This document shows, piece after piece, positions 1 to 10,760 of a DNA stretch of 64,000 bases; positions within the stretch are counted from its first letter, which is position 1; the number at the start of each line of letters is the position of its first letter. The stretch comes from Symbiodinium natans (taxonomy: Eukaryota; Sar; Dinophyceae; Suessiales; Symbiodiniaceae). Location of the stretch: assembly GCA_905221605.1 (NCBI GenBank), contig CAJNDS010000091.1:77001-141000 (forward strand). Reading direction: 5' to 3'. Position numbers and translations under genes: made by a program. A model generated the notes under the pieces. It did not search any database, was not told where the DNA came from, and saw only the letters and a list, made by a program, of their open reading frames with translations.

Positions 1-1186
1 GTTGCAGGGGGAGAGGGAGTGTAGGCCTGTTTTGATTATGTACAGATGTTTCCTAGTTTCTAGTATGGCTTTACATCTTCATATAGGGTACCGAATTCCC
101 TAATCCCCTGCGAAGAAGACCGGTCGGCAAAGTGTTCTGCACCAACGCCTGAAGCCCCAGAAAGGACATGCATGGGACATAAACACCCTAAGCCCTATAA
201 CCCCTTCGGCGGTGCCCAATTCACTCTCACTCTTGTCCACCTCGCCCACCACCCACTGAATAGCCCAGAGAAACCCTGAACCAACTACCATAGATTTCCG
301 ACTGTAAACGCGACACCTTAAACCCGCAAACCAGCAAGACCTTAAAAACCTAAGCTTTACACCGGTAAACCCTATGTAAACCCTAAACCCTAAATCCAAA
401 ACCCTAAACCTAAACCCTAAACCCTAAACCTTGGCGGTAAACCCTACGTAAACCCTAACCCCTCAACCCTAAAACCCTTCGGAGGTCGGCCTCAAAGTCG
501 GGTGAGTCCCATGCGCCTGTGGCGCGGCGAAAGGCCTCAGTTCAATTGAGTGGCTTAGACATGTGCGCTTATCTACGGTCAACATTTTAGTTCGGGGTTT
601 AGGGCTTAGGGCTGGGTCAAGATTATCGTCCGCTCTTGGGCTGCCATTTTCAAAAGGCTCCTTATCGCCCAGAAGGGCCTCGAAGTGGGAACAAAAGCCT
701 TGTCTAAGCGCGGGAAAGGATAAGCTAATTGTCCATGGAAACCCTTTTAGGGTTTAGGGTTTAGGGTTTAGGGTTTAGGGTCCTGCAAACCATGCACTCT
801 GCTGGATCTCTCTTCCCGAACGCTCGTCTTGTGCCATCCTTCCTAAACCTCAAACCAATGTGCAACGCTGACATTTCTGGCATTGCACTCCCTGAACCTG
901 TATTTCTACTGCCCACAGAACATCCTCAAACCCCAAACTCCACAACTTCAGCCCTAAGCCTAAACCCCCAAACCCAACCTGCACACCATATACCCTACTC
1001 AGTTCTAAACCGCCGATACTATACTATATATATATATATATGACATGTGTATATATATATATATATCCCCACAACCCAACCACAGCCCTATTCTCCTGAA
1101 CCTTCAACACAACCTGAAGGCTAAACCCTTACCCTGTCAAGTCAGCAAAGGCGCCACAAGGTCCGACTTCCTTGGGGATTCCCAGG
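1..1186. other. Telomere-repeat mosaic, no gene
   Basis: Unique sequence mixed with short degenerate CCCTAAA (about 361-428) and TTTAGGG (about 743-780) runs. A TA dinucleotide tract with a central TGACATGTG interruption lies at 1022-1066. The short open frames have no recognisable domain and partly consist of translated telomeric repeat. No gene is called. Confidence 0.6.
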
Positions 1187-1254
1187 TTTAGGGTTTAGGG
1201 TTTAGGGTTTAGGGTTTAGGGTTTAGGGTTTAGGGTTTAGGGTTTAGGGTTTAA
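1187..1254 (+). repeat. Interstitial TTTAGGG array
   Basis: About ten near-perfect TTTAGGG units on the plus strand, decaying into TTTAAGG and TTTTTAGGG variants on the right. It continues as a degenerate T/G-rich tail to about 1400. Confidence 0.95.
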
Positions 1255-1465
1255 GGATTTTCGTGTTTAGGGTTCTTAGGGTTTTTGGGGTTCTGTGAGT
1301 AGGTTTTTTCGGGATGGTGGTTTTAGAGCTTGAGGCTTCGTGGTTCTAGAGTTTAGGGCTTAGGGCTTCAGGTTTGTTAGGCTGTAGGATTGTAGGGTTT
1401 ACAGTGACAGCACTGAGTAAGAAAACATTGGTTTAAGACAACGAAAAACTGGACCAACAGCTTAG

Positions 1466-1567
1466 GAGTAACCTCGGAATAAAAAGGCCACCCTTTTTGG
1501 TTTAAGAGGGTTCATAAGGGAACCCAAACCCAAAAAAATAGAATAAGGGCCCAAGCTGGGTCCTAGA
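1466..1567. mobile_element. Introner-like short TIR element, family 1, copy A
   Basis: The copy reads GGAGTAACCTCGGAATAAAAAGG, then ACCCTTTTTGG, AAGGGAACCCAAACC, A-rich, AAGGGCCC and GGTCCTAG (segments joined here by short gaps). The same order of blocks is found in the intron of the PPR gene at 60975-61088, so this is an intergenic relative of that intron. The ends are imperfect inverted repeats. It has no coding capacity, so movement would need enzymes supplied in trans. Confidence 0.65.
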
Positions 1568-3787
1568 TGTAAATAAGAAATCCAGGATAGCCTCAGACCT
1601 GGGGCCGAAGAAAACCCTAAACCCAAAACCCGAAACCATTCGACCCTAGTTCATTTTCGGGGCCTCTCGGGCGTAGGAAAGTAAGAAATTCCGGGTGGGC
1701 CTCCTGGAGCTGAAAGGGTTTAGGGTTTCAGGGGTTTTAGGGTTTTTAATGTTTTTAGGGGGCTTTGGGGTTTTTAAGGGTTTTCAGGGTGTTTAGGGGT
1801 TTTAGGGTGTTTAGGGTTTTGAATTTTGGGACTGTTTGGAAGGCTTGGGCAGGTCTGGCAGGTTTGGCCGGTTTTCGGGAGCCGTTTTCAGGAATGGGTA
1901 CCTGAAGATATCAGGGCGCCCTCACCGGCCCTAATTTGGAATTATCGCTTTGGCATCCAGCACTGGCTGTGGCCCTGAAGCATTTTTAGGGTAGCTGGGT
2001 AGCCAAGTAACCATCTTACAAAAAGTGTACCCTTTTTTGAGTTGCTCTTATTTTTTTATAAGGGAACCCAAAACCCAAAAAGGGCAAAAGGGGACCACTC
2101 AGCTACCAAGGTAGGGGAGGGGTTTAGGGTTTAGGGTTTAGGGGATAAGGGAGCACGTTTTCCCGCAAAAAGGATTTGCATTGGGTTTTAAGAGGGGCGG
2201 GGGGGTGGGGGGGAGGTAAACCCTCATGCCTTTATGGCACCTGAAAAAAAGTTCACCTTCGGGTTAAGGATAGTTCACTCCTAAATCCCAAACCCTAAAC
2301 CCTAAACCGCAGGTTCCCAAAAAGCTTAAAGGGCTTCGGCAAACTTAGAGGGTTTAAGGTTTTGGGGTTGAACCCCCTCAAGTTTCCCCAAACCCTAAAG
2401 TAGCCCAAAGCCATAAACAAAAAGGTTGCGCACTCAACGCCCTCAAGCATCTGCTCCGGCGTCAGCGTTGCGCAGCCCACGTCGGGTAGGCGCTTTGGCC
2501 TGTGCGGGTTTGAGGGTTTTTTTAGGGTTCAAGGTTGAGGGCTAGGGTTTATAGTGTTTAGCCTAGGGGGATGTATGGCATAACGTTTGAGGTTCACTTT
2601 GTTGGCTAAGTTGTGGTGATAATGCTGAATTCTTCGGGTGGTGGAGAGAGGGACGGAGCGCTGAATCGGAATTTTGGTGAATTCCCTTCATCAAGGGGAG
2701 TTGGGTCTCTTGGGTGGCGCCGGAACTAGGGTCATGACCTTAGGGGGTAGGGGTAATGTAGGGTCGGGCTACTAAGGCATATAGGGACAACATAAGGTAT
2801 ATTCTAGGGGTCCCTCCTTGTACCTCTTCATGGGGTAGTGATGCAGGGCTTTGTGTTTCGATTGCCCAGTACTCTAGCGGAAACGTTTTTGTTTGTAAAG
2901 AGGGCTTGTAAGGTTTCCTACAACACAAGAAAAAGAGGCACCAGGGTACTACTGGGTATCCGAGAGAAATACGTAGCACACATCATATTCCCCGATGGAA
3001 CCTGGTTTTCCAAGTTCTCGGCCCAAATTACCGATCCCTCCTAGGCTACCCTGAGAAGCAATAATCCCTTGGCAGGGCCCCCAAACCCCTCAATGCCCTC
3101 GGCCCTAAAAAGCTTTAACCCCCCCGCCCTGAAACTCCTAAACCCCAAACACTACGAACCCTAACAACCCTAAACCCTGAATATTCTCATGCCACGAGCC
3201 CAAGAACCTTCCCAAACCTCCCCCCCCCCACCGTAAACCCTAAACCCGACAGCTTAAACCCCAAACCCTGAAACCCTAAACCCTAAACCCTAAGCTCCAA
3301 ACCCTAAACCCTAAACGCTAAACCCCCGCCTGGGCGGTGCCTCTGGAGCGAAAAAGCCAAGGCTGCCTTGCCAGCAGCAGACCATGGCGGGCGAAAGGGG
3401 CAGCAAAAGGAAGGGTTGTAGGGGCCATTGAGTTTTAGGGTTTAGGGTTTAGGGTTTCGGGTTTAGGGTTTGGGGTTTAGGGTTGAGGCTTTAGGGGCTT
3501 GAAGTATTGCGCTTCGCAGCTGTTGAGCTATTGCAGGGCATCCTAGGCCTGCAATTCAAAGGCTTGTTGGGGTTGGCGGGCGTTTTTGCTGGACACGATG
3601 CCTGTTATCGGTCCACGTTGCCTTGCGAATGTAGAGTTCTGGATTGAAGGGTTCTCGCAGAAAAACAGATATTGTGGGGAGAGCGACCCCGGCCATAGAA
3701 AAAAGCATGCTGGCTGTGCTCCAGAGGCAAGCTGCGGAACAAAATAAGCGCATGCAACCCTACATCTTATAAACCTGCAAGCCCTGA
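1568..3787. other. Telomere-repeat mosaic with one short TIR element
   Basis: Short telomeric runs alternate with unique DNA: TTTAGGG near 1720 and 2120-2145, CCCTAAA at 2285-2305 and about 3235-3325, TTTAGGG at 3433-3485. A 68-codon plus-strand open frame at 2838-3044 has no recognisable domain and is not called as a gene. Confidence 0.55.
2008..2106. mobile_element. Short TIR element, family 1-like, copy B
   Basis: Begins TAGCCAAGTAACC and ends ACCACTCAGCTACC. The interior has the AAAAAGTGTACCCTTTTTT and AAGGGAACCCAAAACCC blocks shared with copies at 29097 and 45232. The outer ends form an imperfect inverted repeat. No open frame. Confidence 0.55.
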
Positions 3788-3912
3788 GCCCTGAACCCTG
3801 AACCCTAAACCCTGAACCCTAAATCCTGAACCCTAAATCCTGAACCCTAAACCCTAAACCCTAAACCCTAAACCCTGAACCCTGAACCCTAAACCCTAAA
3901 CCCTAAACCTAG
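3788..3912 (-). repeat. Interstitial array mixing CCCTGAA and CCCTAAA
   Basis: About 17 heptamers in which CCCTGAA and CCCTAAA alternate in short runs. The A-to-G variant is therefore spread by unit-level exchange rather than random decay. Confidence 0.9.
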
Positions 3913-4006
3913 AAACCCCCAGACCCCTAAACCTGTCAAACCCTCCAGCCTGTGCGGCCTCAAGGTGCTAAAAGCCCTGTAAGCCCTTGTAGAGACCCTG
4001 GCCGTG

Positions 4007-4140
4007 GGGTTTAGGGTTTAGGGTTTAGGGTTCTTAATTTGGGTTAGGGTTTAGGGTTTAGGGTTTAGGGTTTGGGGTTTAGGGTTTAGGGTTTAGGGTT
4101 TAGGGTTTAGGGTTTAGGGTTTAGGGTTTAGGGTTTAGGG
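4007..4140 (+). repeat. Interstitial TTTAGGG array with duplicated flank
   Basis: Two TTTAGGG blocks separated by TTCTTAATTTGGG. A nearly identical CCCTTAATTTGGGCCCC follows the second block, so a short unique motif flanks the long block on both sides. Confidence 0.9.
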
Positions 4141-4861
4141 CCCTTAATTTGGGCCCCTTGTGATGTAACCCTTGTATACGCTATACTAGATCATGGTTGG
4201 GAGAGCATTTAACATGTAAGTTCCTGTTCCTTAATTGAGAATTAAGTACCCTTGAAAACTTGAAAGGTTTCCCCGCTATGACAAAGCTATGATCAGGGCC
4301 CACACTTCGGATCCCTAGACGCAAGGGTAAGGGACCTTTCTGAAGGCCCACGGGACTTGTGGATCGTCAGGGTTTTAGGGTTTTGGGTTCAGGGTGGGAT
4401 AAGCCGCAGAACTGTATCCTAGGAAAATAAACCCTAAACCCTAAACCCTAAACCCTAAACCAATAAACCCCTGGAACCTCAACTCTTTTTCTACCTGGCT
4501 GCCATGGCTGCTCGCCTCCTTTGGGGCACTAGCGCCGGCTTCACTTCAGAGGCCCCAGTTCCAGGGTTTAGGGAAAAGGGTCTTTAGGGTTTAGGGTTTA
4601 GGGCTTAGGGTTTAGGGTTTAGGGTACAGGGTTTAGGGTTTAGGGTTTAGGATTTGGGCCGTTAACTGTTGCAGGGTCTCAGGGTTCAGCTTGATTTGGG
4701 CTTGGGGCTGTGGATTCTTTAGGATGCTTTCGGGCATTGGGAGCTCTCCAGCTCTGGGAGGGCTTTGGGTCTTGAAGAGTTTGAGGCCTTTGCTTGCTCT
4801 AGGGGCTCTGAAGCCCAAGAATGTTTGACAAAACTCTGAAACATAAACTTAGTATCAAGCC
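4141..4861. other. Telomere-repeat mosaic, no gene
   Basis: Unique DNA with CCCTAAA at 4431-4460 and TTTAGGG at 4576-4652 in opposite orientations about 115 bp apart. The open frames are repeat-derived. Confidence 0.55.
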
Positions 4862-4922
4862 ACCCTAAACCCTAAACCCTAAACCCTAAACCCTAAACCC
4901 TAAACCCTAAACCCTAAACCCT
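4862..4922 (-). repeat. Interstitial CCCTAAA array
   Basis: About nine perfect CCCTAAA heptamers. Confidence 0.95.
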
Positions 4923-5035
4923 GGGAACCAAGCAGGCCCTCCGCGGTTGGCAGCCTTCTCCCTCTTAGAGGGGTGCTCCATCAATAACGGGGCCCTCGAA
5001 CCTCCCAGAGCCCCAAGCCCTGAACCTTCAAAATG

Positions 5036-5165
5036 TCTAAACCCTAAACCCTAAACCCTAAACCCTAAACCCTAAACCCTAAACCCTAAACCCTAAACCC
5101 TAAACCCTAAACCCTAAACCCTAAACCCCTCGACCCTAGACCCTAAACCCCTCGACCCTAGACCC
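5036..5165 (-). repeat. Interstitial CCCTAAA array with CCCTCGACCCTAGA tail
   Basis: About 13 perfect heptamers followed by two copies of a 20-bp derivative containing CCCCTCGACCCTAGA. The derivative shows local duplication of a mutated end. Confidence 0.9.
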
Positions 5166-5835
5166 TACATCCGAAGAAGGCGTTCAGGCGCTCTTTGGGG
5201 GGTTCAGAGGCGGCACCAGACACCTCTCAAGCACGGGACACGCCGCTTCTTTGCTTTTGAAGCCCTGAGGCTCTCAGCGTGCGAGTGCTCAGAGGTTGTA
5301 AGGTTTAGGGTTTAGGGTTTAGGGTTTAGGGTTTAGGGTGTAGCACGGGTCAGCTGAACGCAATAGTGTGAAGACATGCCCACCCCAAGGCCACCCTATC
5401 ACAACTCACTGCGAAACCAAACCGGAGCCAGCCAAAACCAAGCCAGCCATTCAAAATCCGCGAACCCAAGCCGGAGCCAGCCCAAACTAAGGCAAGCATT
5501 CAAAACTTACACGTCGAACACTCTTGGAGGATTCTGAAACTAGTTAGAACAGCCCAAGCCTTTAGTGACTAGACTTCTGGGTTTTTCTTGGGGCCATAAG
5601 GCAAAGGATTCCCCTTCAGGTTTACGCGAAGGGGACGGGCCGAAGGGCCCTCTCACAGAAAACTCAGGCGTGAACTTGCAGGTTGTGGGTACTGGGTCCA
5701 TAAGGCAAAGGACTCTCCTTCAGGTTTGCGCGAAGGGGACGGTCTGGGCCGAAGGGCCCTCTCAATAAGGCGAAGAGGTTGCACAGCCAGGGTGCAGTCT
5801 GGCAAGAAGCCAGAGAACCAGAGCCAGGTGAGAGG
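5166..5835. other. Unique segment with a duplicated 80-130 bp motif
   Basis: TTTAGGG units at about 5301-5340. The segment containing CCATAAGGCAAAGGA, CGCGAAGGGGACGG and CCGAAGGGCCCTCTCA occurs at 5594-5655 and again at 5698-5766, a local direct duplication. Also a short AAxCCAGCCA/GCCGGAGCCAG repetition at 5405-5490. No gene recognised. Confidence 0.5.
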
Positions 5836-6330
5836 TACCAGGCCAGGGCCAGAGCCAGGCAGCTTCGCCCTGGCCCTGCTGGCCCTGGTGCTGGCCCTGG
5901 CCCTGGACCTGGCCCTGGCCCCGGCCCTGGCTCTGGCCCTGGCCCTGGCTCTGCTGGCCCTGGCCCTGGCTCTGGTTCAAGGCGGTGGCGCTCACCCTTG
6001 ACCCTAGCCTGGCCCTAGCTCTGGCCCTGGCCCTAACCCTGGCTCTGGCCCTGGCTTTGGCCTCTCCTGGCTCTGGCCCTAATTCAAGGGGCCCCTGGGC
6101 CCTGGCTTTTGGCCTCCTGCCCTTCTCTGCGCTTGGCCGCCCCTGCCTGAGCCTGAACCAGGCCAAGGGGCCAGAGCCAAGGGCCAGACCCACAGGGCCA
6201 GGGCCAGGGCCAGGGCCAGGGTTCCAGGGCCAGATCCCAGGGCCAGGGCCAGGGCCAGGGCCAGGGCCAGGGCCAGGGCCAGGGCCAGGGCCAGGGCCAG
6301 GGCCAGGGCCAGGGCCAGGCCAGGTCCAGG
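5836..6330. repeat. GGGCCA hexamer tract with strand reversal
   Basis: Left half (5868-6060) is mainly CCTGGC/CCCTGG units. Right half (6190-6325) is the complementary GGGCCA, including about 14 almost perfect units at 6237-6322. The two halves can pair as a large imperfect hairpin. The Gly-Pro and Leu-Ala open frames on both strands are translations of the hexamer and are not called as genes. Confidence 0.85.
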
Positions 6331-6695
6331 CAAATTGAAAAAGGACCCCCTGCGAGGGTTTTAGGGTAATAAAATATCTATAGTGACTATGCTAGGCGAC
6401 TCTAGCTTGGCGACCCCTCAGGGGTGCGGTTGGCAGGCTCTGCAGCCCAGCAGAGCCTGCCCTGGTCTCGCTGAACGCTCGACTGCGCCCGCCTACCCCA
6501 ATAGAGCTTTGAGGGGGGGCGGGCGGGTTTAGGGTTTAGGGCTTAGGGTTTAGGGTTTAGGGTTAAGGGTTTAGGGTTCAGAGTTCACCCTAAGGCTCTC
6601 AAGACTCCTATTTTTGGGCTTTTTTGGGGGCTCAAAGGCCTTCATACAGAGTCTGTCCTTATATCTAGGCAACGCCGGCCCCTTCGAGTGCCTGA

Positions 6696-6845
6696 ACCCC
6701 AAACCCCAAACCCCAAACCCTAAACCCCAAACCCTAAACCCTAAACCCTAAACCCGAAACCCTAAACCCCAAACCCTAAACCCCAAACCCTAAACCCTAA
6801 ACCCGAAACCCTAAACCCTAAACCCTAAACCCTGAACCCTGAAAC
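6696..6845 (-). repeat. Interstitial CCCTAAA array with CCCCAAA and CCCGAAA variants
   Basis: About 20 heptamers. CCCCAAA units cluster at the left and CCCGAAA units recur with a spacing of several units, a higher-order pattern. It ends in CCCTGAA units. Confidence 0.9.
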
Positions 6846-6929
6846 CCTAAGTTCTTGGTGAACAGTTTGGGGCAACGAGGCCATAGATGAAGATCCCAAC
6901 CACCAAGGTGCCATCGATAAGGGCGTACA

Positions 6930-7117
6930 CTTACTTCTCCAATTACCACGGGAAGCAAAGGTTGAACTTGAATATTCCTACTAACCCTAAACCCTAAACC
7001 CTAAACCCTAAACCCTAAACCCTAAACCCTAAACCCTAAACCCTAAACCCTAAACCCTTCACCCTAAACCCTAAACCCTAAACCCTAAATAAGGGAACCC
7101 AAAAAGTTTAGAGTTGC
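6930..7117. mobile_element. Introner family 2 copy split by a telomeric array
   Basis: The left part (6930-6983: CTTACTTCTCCAAT, CGGGAAGCAAAGGTTGAACT, ATTCCTACTA) and the right part (7086-7110: AATAAGGGAACCCAAAAAG) together match the uninterrupted element that forms the PPR-gene intron at 60782-60886, where the two parts are contiguous. About 104 bp of CCCTAAA repeat separates them here, at a CTAAA motif that the intact copy has once. Confidence 0.75.
6984..7086 (-). repeat. CCCTAAA array inserted in a short TIR element
   Basis: About 14 heptamers with one CCCTTCA variant. Both junctions fall on a CTAA/CTAAA motif shared with the uninterrupted element copy at 60782-60886, so the block was inserted or expanded at microhomology. 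Confidence 0.85.
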
Positions 7118-7185
7118 ACTGTTGGATATGTAGGTACAGGCCCCAAGGGGGTCGTTGGAGTTGCCTGTTTAGGGGCCTCAACCCC

Positions 7186-7261
7186 AAAACCCTAAACCCT
7201 AAACCCTAAACCCTAAACCCTAAACCCTAAACCCTAAACCCTAAACCCTAAACCCTAAACC
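7186..7261 (-). repeat. Interstitial CCCTAAA array
   Basis: About eleven near-perfect units, separated from the preceding array by about 100 bp of unique DNA. Confidence 0.95.
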
Positions 7262-7368
7262 TGGGTTGAAGCTTCGTCCCCGTCTTGGCTTGAGCCTGGG
7301 GCCTGGCCCAAGATAAGATCATCGCACCCCCCACCCGCAGCAGGCACCCGGGGTTTATGAAGTTCGGG

Positions 7369-7480
7369 TTTAGGGTTTAGGGTTTAGGGTTTAGGGTTTA
7401 GGGTTTAGGGTTTAGGGTTTAGGGTTGAGGGTTGAGGGTGTAGGGTTTAGGTTTTCAGTGTTTAGGGTTTACGGTTTAGA
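7369..7480 (+). repeat. Interstitial TTTAGGG array with decayed tail
   Basis: About nine perfect units, then TTGAGGG, TGTAGGG and longer decayed units. Its orientation is opposite to the array 110 bp to the left. Confidence 0.9.
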
Positions 7481-8664
7481 GTGTAGGTTTTCTGGGCGTT
7501 CAGGCTTGGGTGACGACAAATGACAAGTGTACCAAATGAGCTCCAGACAAACGTTCAGCCTCTCTAGATGCTGATGAACGAATCCCATAAGCAGAACTAG
7601 AAACCACCACCCTCTGGGTATCAGCATATTTTCAGCCATCGTGCAACCCTGAAACCCTGAACCCCAAGCCCTAAACCCCAAAACCCTACAACTTCTGAGG
7701 GGTCTCCTCTTCAGTTCCTGCCGGCGGGGAGGGGCACTGCGGATTAGACTACATGCAAGCTGCATGAACACCCTCGCGCCAGAGGCTCCTAAAAGGGAGA
7801 GGCATGCAGCTTGCTGTCTGTGCAGATCGCACGAATAACATCATATTAATTTTGTTTGCAAAGCAAGGTCGAACCCAGTGTACAATCCCTAAACCCGCAA
7901 CCCCAAATCGCACAGAGCGTATGGCAAAAGCAGCGGCGCAAGCAACCCCACTCACTAGTAGTAGCCGTGGGACCTGCAGGGAGGGCGGGTCGACCAGCTG
8001 TCTCGGGCTTACTTGAAGCATCACGGCTACCTACAAAAGAAGGGTCAGCAAGTACCCTTAAAACAAGGTATGAGCAATAGTTGCCTGCTTCATAAACCCT
8101 AAGCCCTGAACCCTAAACCTTCCGCCCTTTCAACCCTAGGCCCTAAACCCTGAACTTCACAAGCCCTAAACCCTGAACCCTACGCCCGTTTGAACCCCAA
8201 GCCCTGCTAAGCCCTAAGCCCTCAACCCTACAACCGAAACCTTAACCCCTAAGCCCTAAAGCGTATACCCAAGGCCCTAAACCCTAAGCGCTAAACCCGA
8301 AACCCTAAACCCTAAGCCCTAAACCCTAAGCCCTAAACCCTTTTGAGCCTCCAAGTGGGTTCTTTGGGCCTTGGGTCCGAGACGTGGATCGGGCCCAGGA
8401 TGGCGGTGGCTCCATGATGGGGTTTAGGGTTTAGGGTTCAGGGGTTTAGGGTTTAGGGCCTAGGGTTTAGGGTTTAGGATAAGGGCTTTGGGGTTTAGGG
8501 TTAGGGATAAGGGGTTTAGGGTTTGGTCTTCAGGGGTGTAGGGGTTGAGGGTTTAGGGATAAGGGTTAAGGGGTTTTAAGGTTTTGGGCCTCATGGCCTA
8601 AGGTTTCGAACTATAGCGTCCTGAACCCTAAACCCTGAAGCCTGAACCCTGCACCCTGAACACA
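7481..8664. other. Unique segment plus degenerate telomeric tract
   Basis: 7481-8080 is unique DNA with several short overlapping open frames on both strands and no recognisable domain. 8091-8345 is a long degenerate CCCTAAA/CCCTAAG tract. 8417-8600 is TTTAGGG-like with TTTAGGGATAAGGG variants. No gene is called. Confidence 0.5.
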
Positions 8665-8764
8665 TATAAACCCAACAAAAGGGTGCCCTTTTCGGTTCAT
8701 AAAGAGCTTTTTGGGGGAACCAAAACCCTAAAAAAAGGAATTAGGGGCCTACCCTGGGCTCTAG
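8665..8764. mobile_element. Introner-like short TIR element, family 1, copy C
   Basis: Contains the family order AAAAGGGTGCCCTTTTCGGTT, AAGAGCTTTTTGGGGGAACC, A-rich, GGGGCCTACCCTGGGCTCTAG (short gaps between). It lies between a CCCTGAA run and a CCCTAAA run. No open frame. Confidence 0.55.
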
Positions 8765-9232
8765 ACCCCAAGTTGCCCTAAACCCTAAACCCCAAGTTTC
8801 CCTAAACCCTAAACCCTACTTAAACCCTAAACTTTTTCTAACTGGCCCACACTTGCAAGGGCCACCTTGCTGTGCTTGCAGTGCTGTCGGTGCCTCAGCG
8901 CATCATGCAGAAAGGGTCCGCCCTAACTCTAAACCCTGCGGTTTTTGGTTGAGGGGTTTAGGTTTCAGGGTTGGGTTCAGGGTGTAGAGTTTAGGGTTTA
9001 GGGTGTACGGTTTAGGGCTTATATAGGCTCTTAGGGTGTACGGTTTAGGGCTCAGGGCATATACCGGGTTTACGGTTTAGGGTTTAGTTCGGGGTCGAGC
9101 CCTGGGGCTTTCAGGAGTCTGATCATGAGGTTGCTGCGGGTTTTTTTGAGCCGAAAGCTCCATCCTCACGGAAAAATCCGAAACCCTCAGCCAAAAAAAG
9201 GAAAGAGGGAGGACCTCTGTAGCTAAACCCCA

Positions 9233-9340
9233 AGAGTAGCCACGGAACAAAAGAGGGTACCCTTTTTGGTTGCAAGGCGGGCGAGAAGGGAACCTAACCT
9301 CTAACAAAAAGGGAAGAGGGGCCTACTCTGGGTCCTAGCA
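9233..9340. mobile_element. Introner-like short TIR element, family 1, copy D
   Basis: Ends AGAGTAGCC and GGCCTACTCT form an inverted repeat. The interior has AAAGAGGGTACCCTTTTTGG, AGAAGGGAACC and AAGAGGGGCC, then GGTCCTAG. This is the closest intergenic match in this window to the right half of the PPR-gene intron at 60975-61088. Confidence 0.65.
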
Positions 9341-10633
9341 AGCCCTGTCAGAGGGTCGTTTCTCGAAAGGGTTCTGTGGCACCCTAAACCCTAAACCCTA
9401 AACCCCAAACCCCAAACCCCAAACCCTCAACCCTCAACCCTCAACCCGAAACCCGAAACCTTAAACCCTAAACCCTAAAACCCCAGAAACCCCAAAATGG
9501 TTCTGCCTTCGACTGGAAGGTTCATATTTTACTTGCAGGGGGAGATTCAGGGTGGGTTTAGGGTTTAGGGTTTAGGGGTTTAGGGTTTAGTGTGTCGGGC
9601 TTAGGGTACCATCAATCAGGGTCATGACCATCGTTACCCTGCTTAATACCATACTCAAGAAGTACCTGAAAAAGAAGAAACCCTTAATCCGCCGCCTCGC
9701 CTCCTGCCACCCAGTGATTTTGTTTGGTTTGCCGGGGCATCTTTAGAAAAAAAACGCTCTGAGCTCTATTACAGCCTGAAACCCATAGTGCTGGCGGCCT
9801 ACGAAACTTAACGCAGTAGAGCTGGGTGAGGCTTGTTTTTTGAGCCTCAGGATCCTAAACCCCTATCAACCCATTTTTGAGAACTTCGGCTCGTCAGTAG
9901 CCAGAAGGGTTCAGCATTACCCCCACACCCACCAGCCCGAAATTCGCCCCCCCCCCGCCCCGAAATGGCTCCAATAAGGGTCATTTGTGCCATATTTTGA
10001 GTTGCCTCAAGAGCCAAAAATAGCCCATTGGCAGGTTTGTTTGCGCCACGGTTTTGGCTTTGGGGATTGCTGGTGTTGGGGAGGATGCTTCTCTTCATAG
10101 CCCCGGAAGCCCTACAGCCTTAAACCCTACTAGCTCCCCAATTAACCTTGACGCCCAAATTGCCCAGACGTAGAACCTTAAACCCTAAACCCTTAACCCT
10201 AAAGCCTAAAATCTCAGGGTTCTCCCATTGGCTTAGGGCCCCCGCTGCTGCCTTCCGAGGCACGTGAGGAGGTCGCATCTTCTGAGACCTTCAAGGTTTC
10301 GGGTTTATGGCCTAGAGTTTAGGGTTTTTTAGGGTTCAGCATCTCGAGTCTAAACATTCACTAGTCAAGCAGCTTATCGAGAGCTGAAACGTTTTCAGTT
10401 TCTTTTCACTCGACATTGCCACACAGCAACAACCCTACACGCTATGCCCTGAACCTTTAACCCTAAGCCCTGGAAATAAACCCTTGCCTGAAACAATAAA
10501 CCCTAGGCCCTGAACCCTAAACAGTTGCCCGTCAACCCTCGGCCAGGACTTGCATCAGCCAGGACAAGGCCAGGAATGCTCGGCAGGGAAGCAACATTGG
10601 CCTTCTTTCCCCGAGGCCCGTAAACCCTGAGAT
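9341..10633. other. Telomere-repeat mosaic, no gene
   Basis: CCCTAAA/CCCCAAA units at about 9383-9480, TTTAGGG at 9556-9590, otherwise unique DNA. Homopolymer C run near 9948. An 83-codon minus-strand open frame at 9847-10098 has no recognisable domain. Confidence 0.5.
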
Positions 10634-10760
10634 CTTAGGGTAGCTACATGGTCCCGTAGAATGGGCCCTCAAAAGGGGACCCTTTGGTCCCCATATATAC
10701 CCAATCCAACCCAAGGGCCCCGGTAAGGGACGATAGCAAGGGCCCATGAAACTATCCTTA
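10634..10760. mobile_element. Short TIR element, family 3 (CTTAGGGTAG...GGGCCC)
   Basis: Left end CTTAGGGTAGCTACATGG, right end complementary to CTAAGGATAGTTTCATGGGC. The interior contains AAAAGGGGACCCTTTGG, an ATATATACCC box and CAACCCAAGGGCCC. Relatives at 42181-42302 and 49156-49275 keep the same blocks in the same order. Confidence 0.65.

Noticed and set aside
5726-6338. Gly-Pro and Leu-Ala rich open frames on both strands
   Set aside because: All are readings of the GGGCCA hexamer tract and are open in several frames at once.
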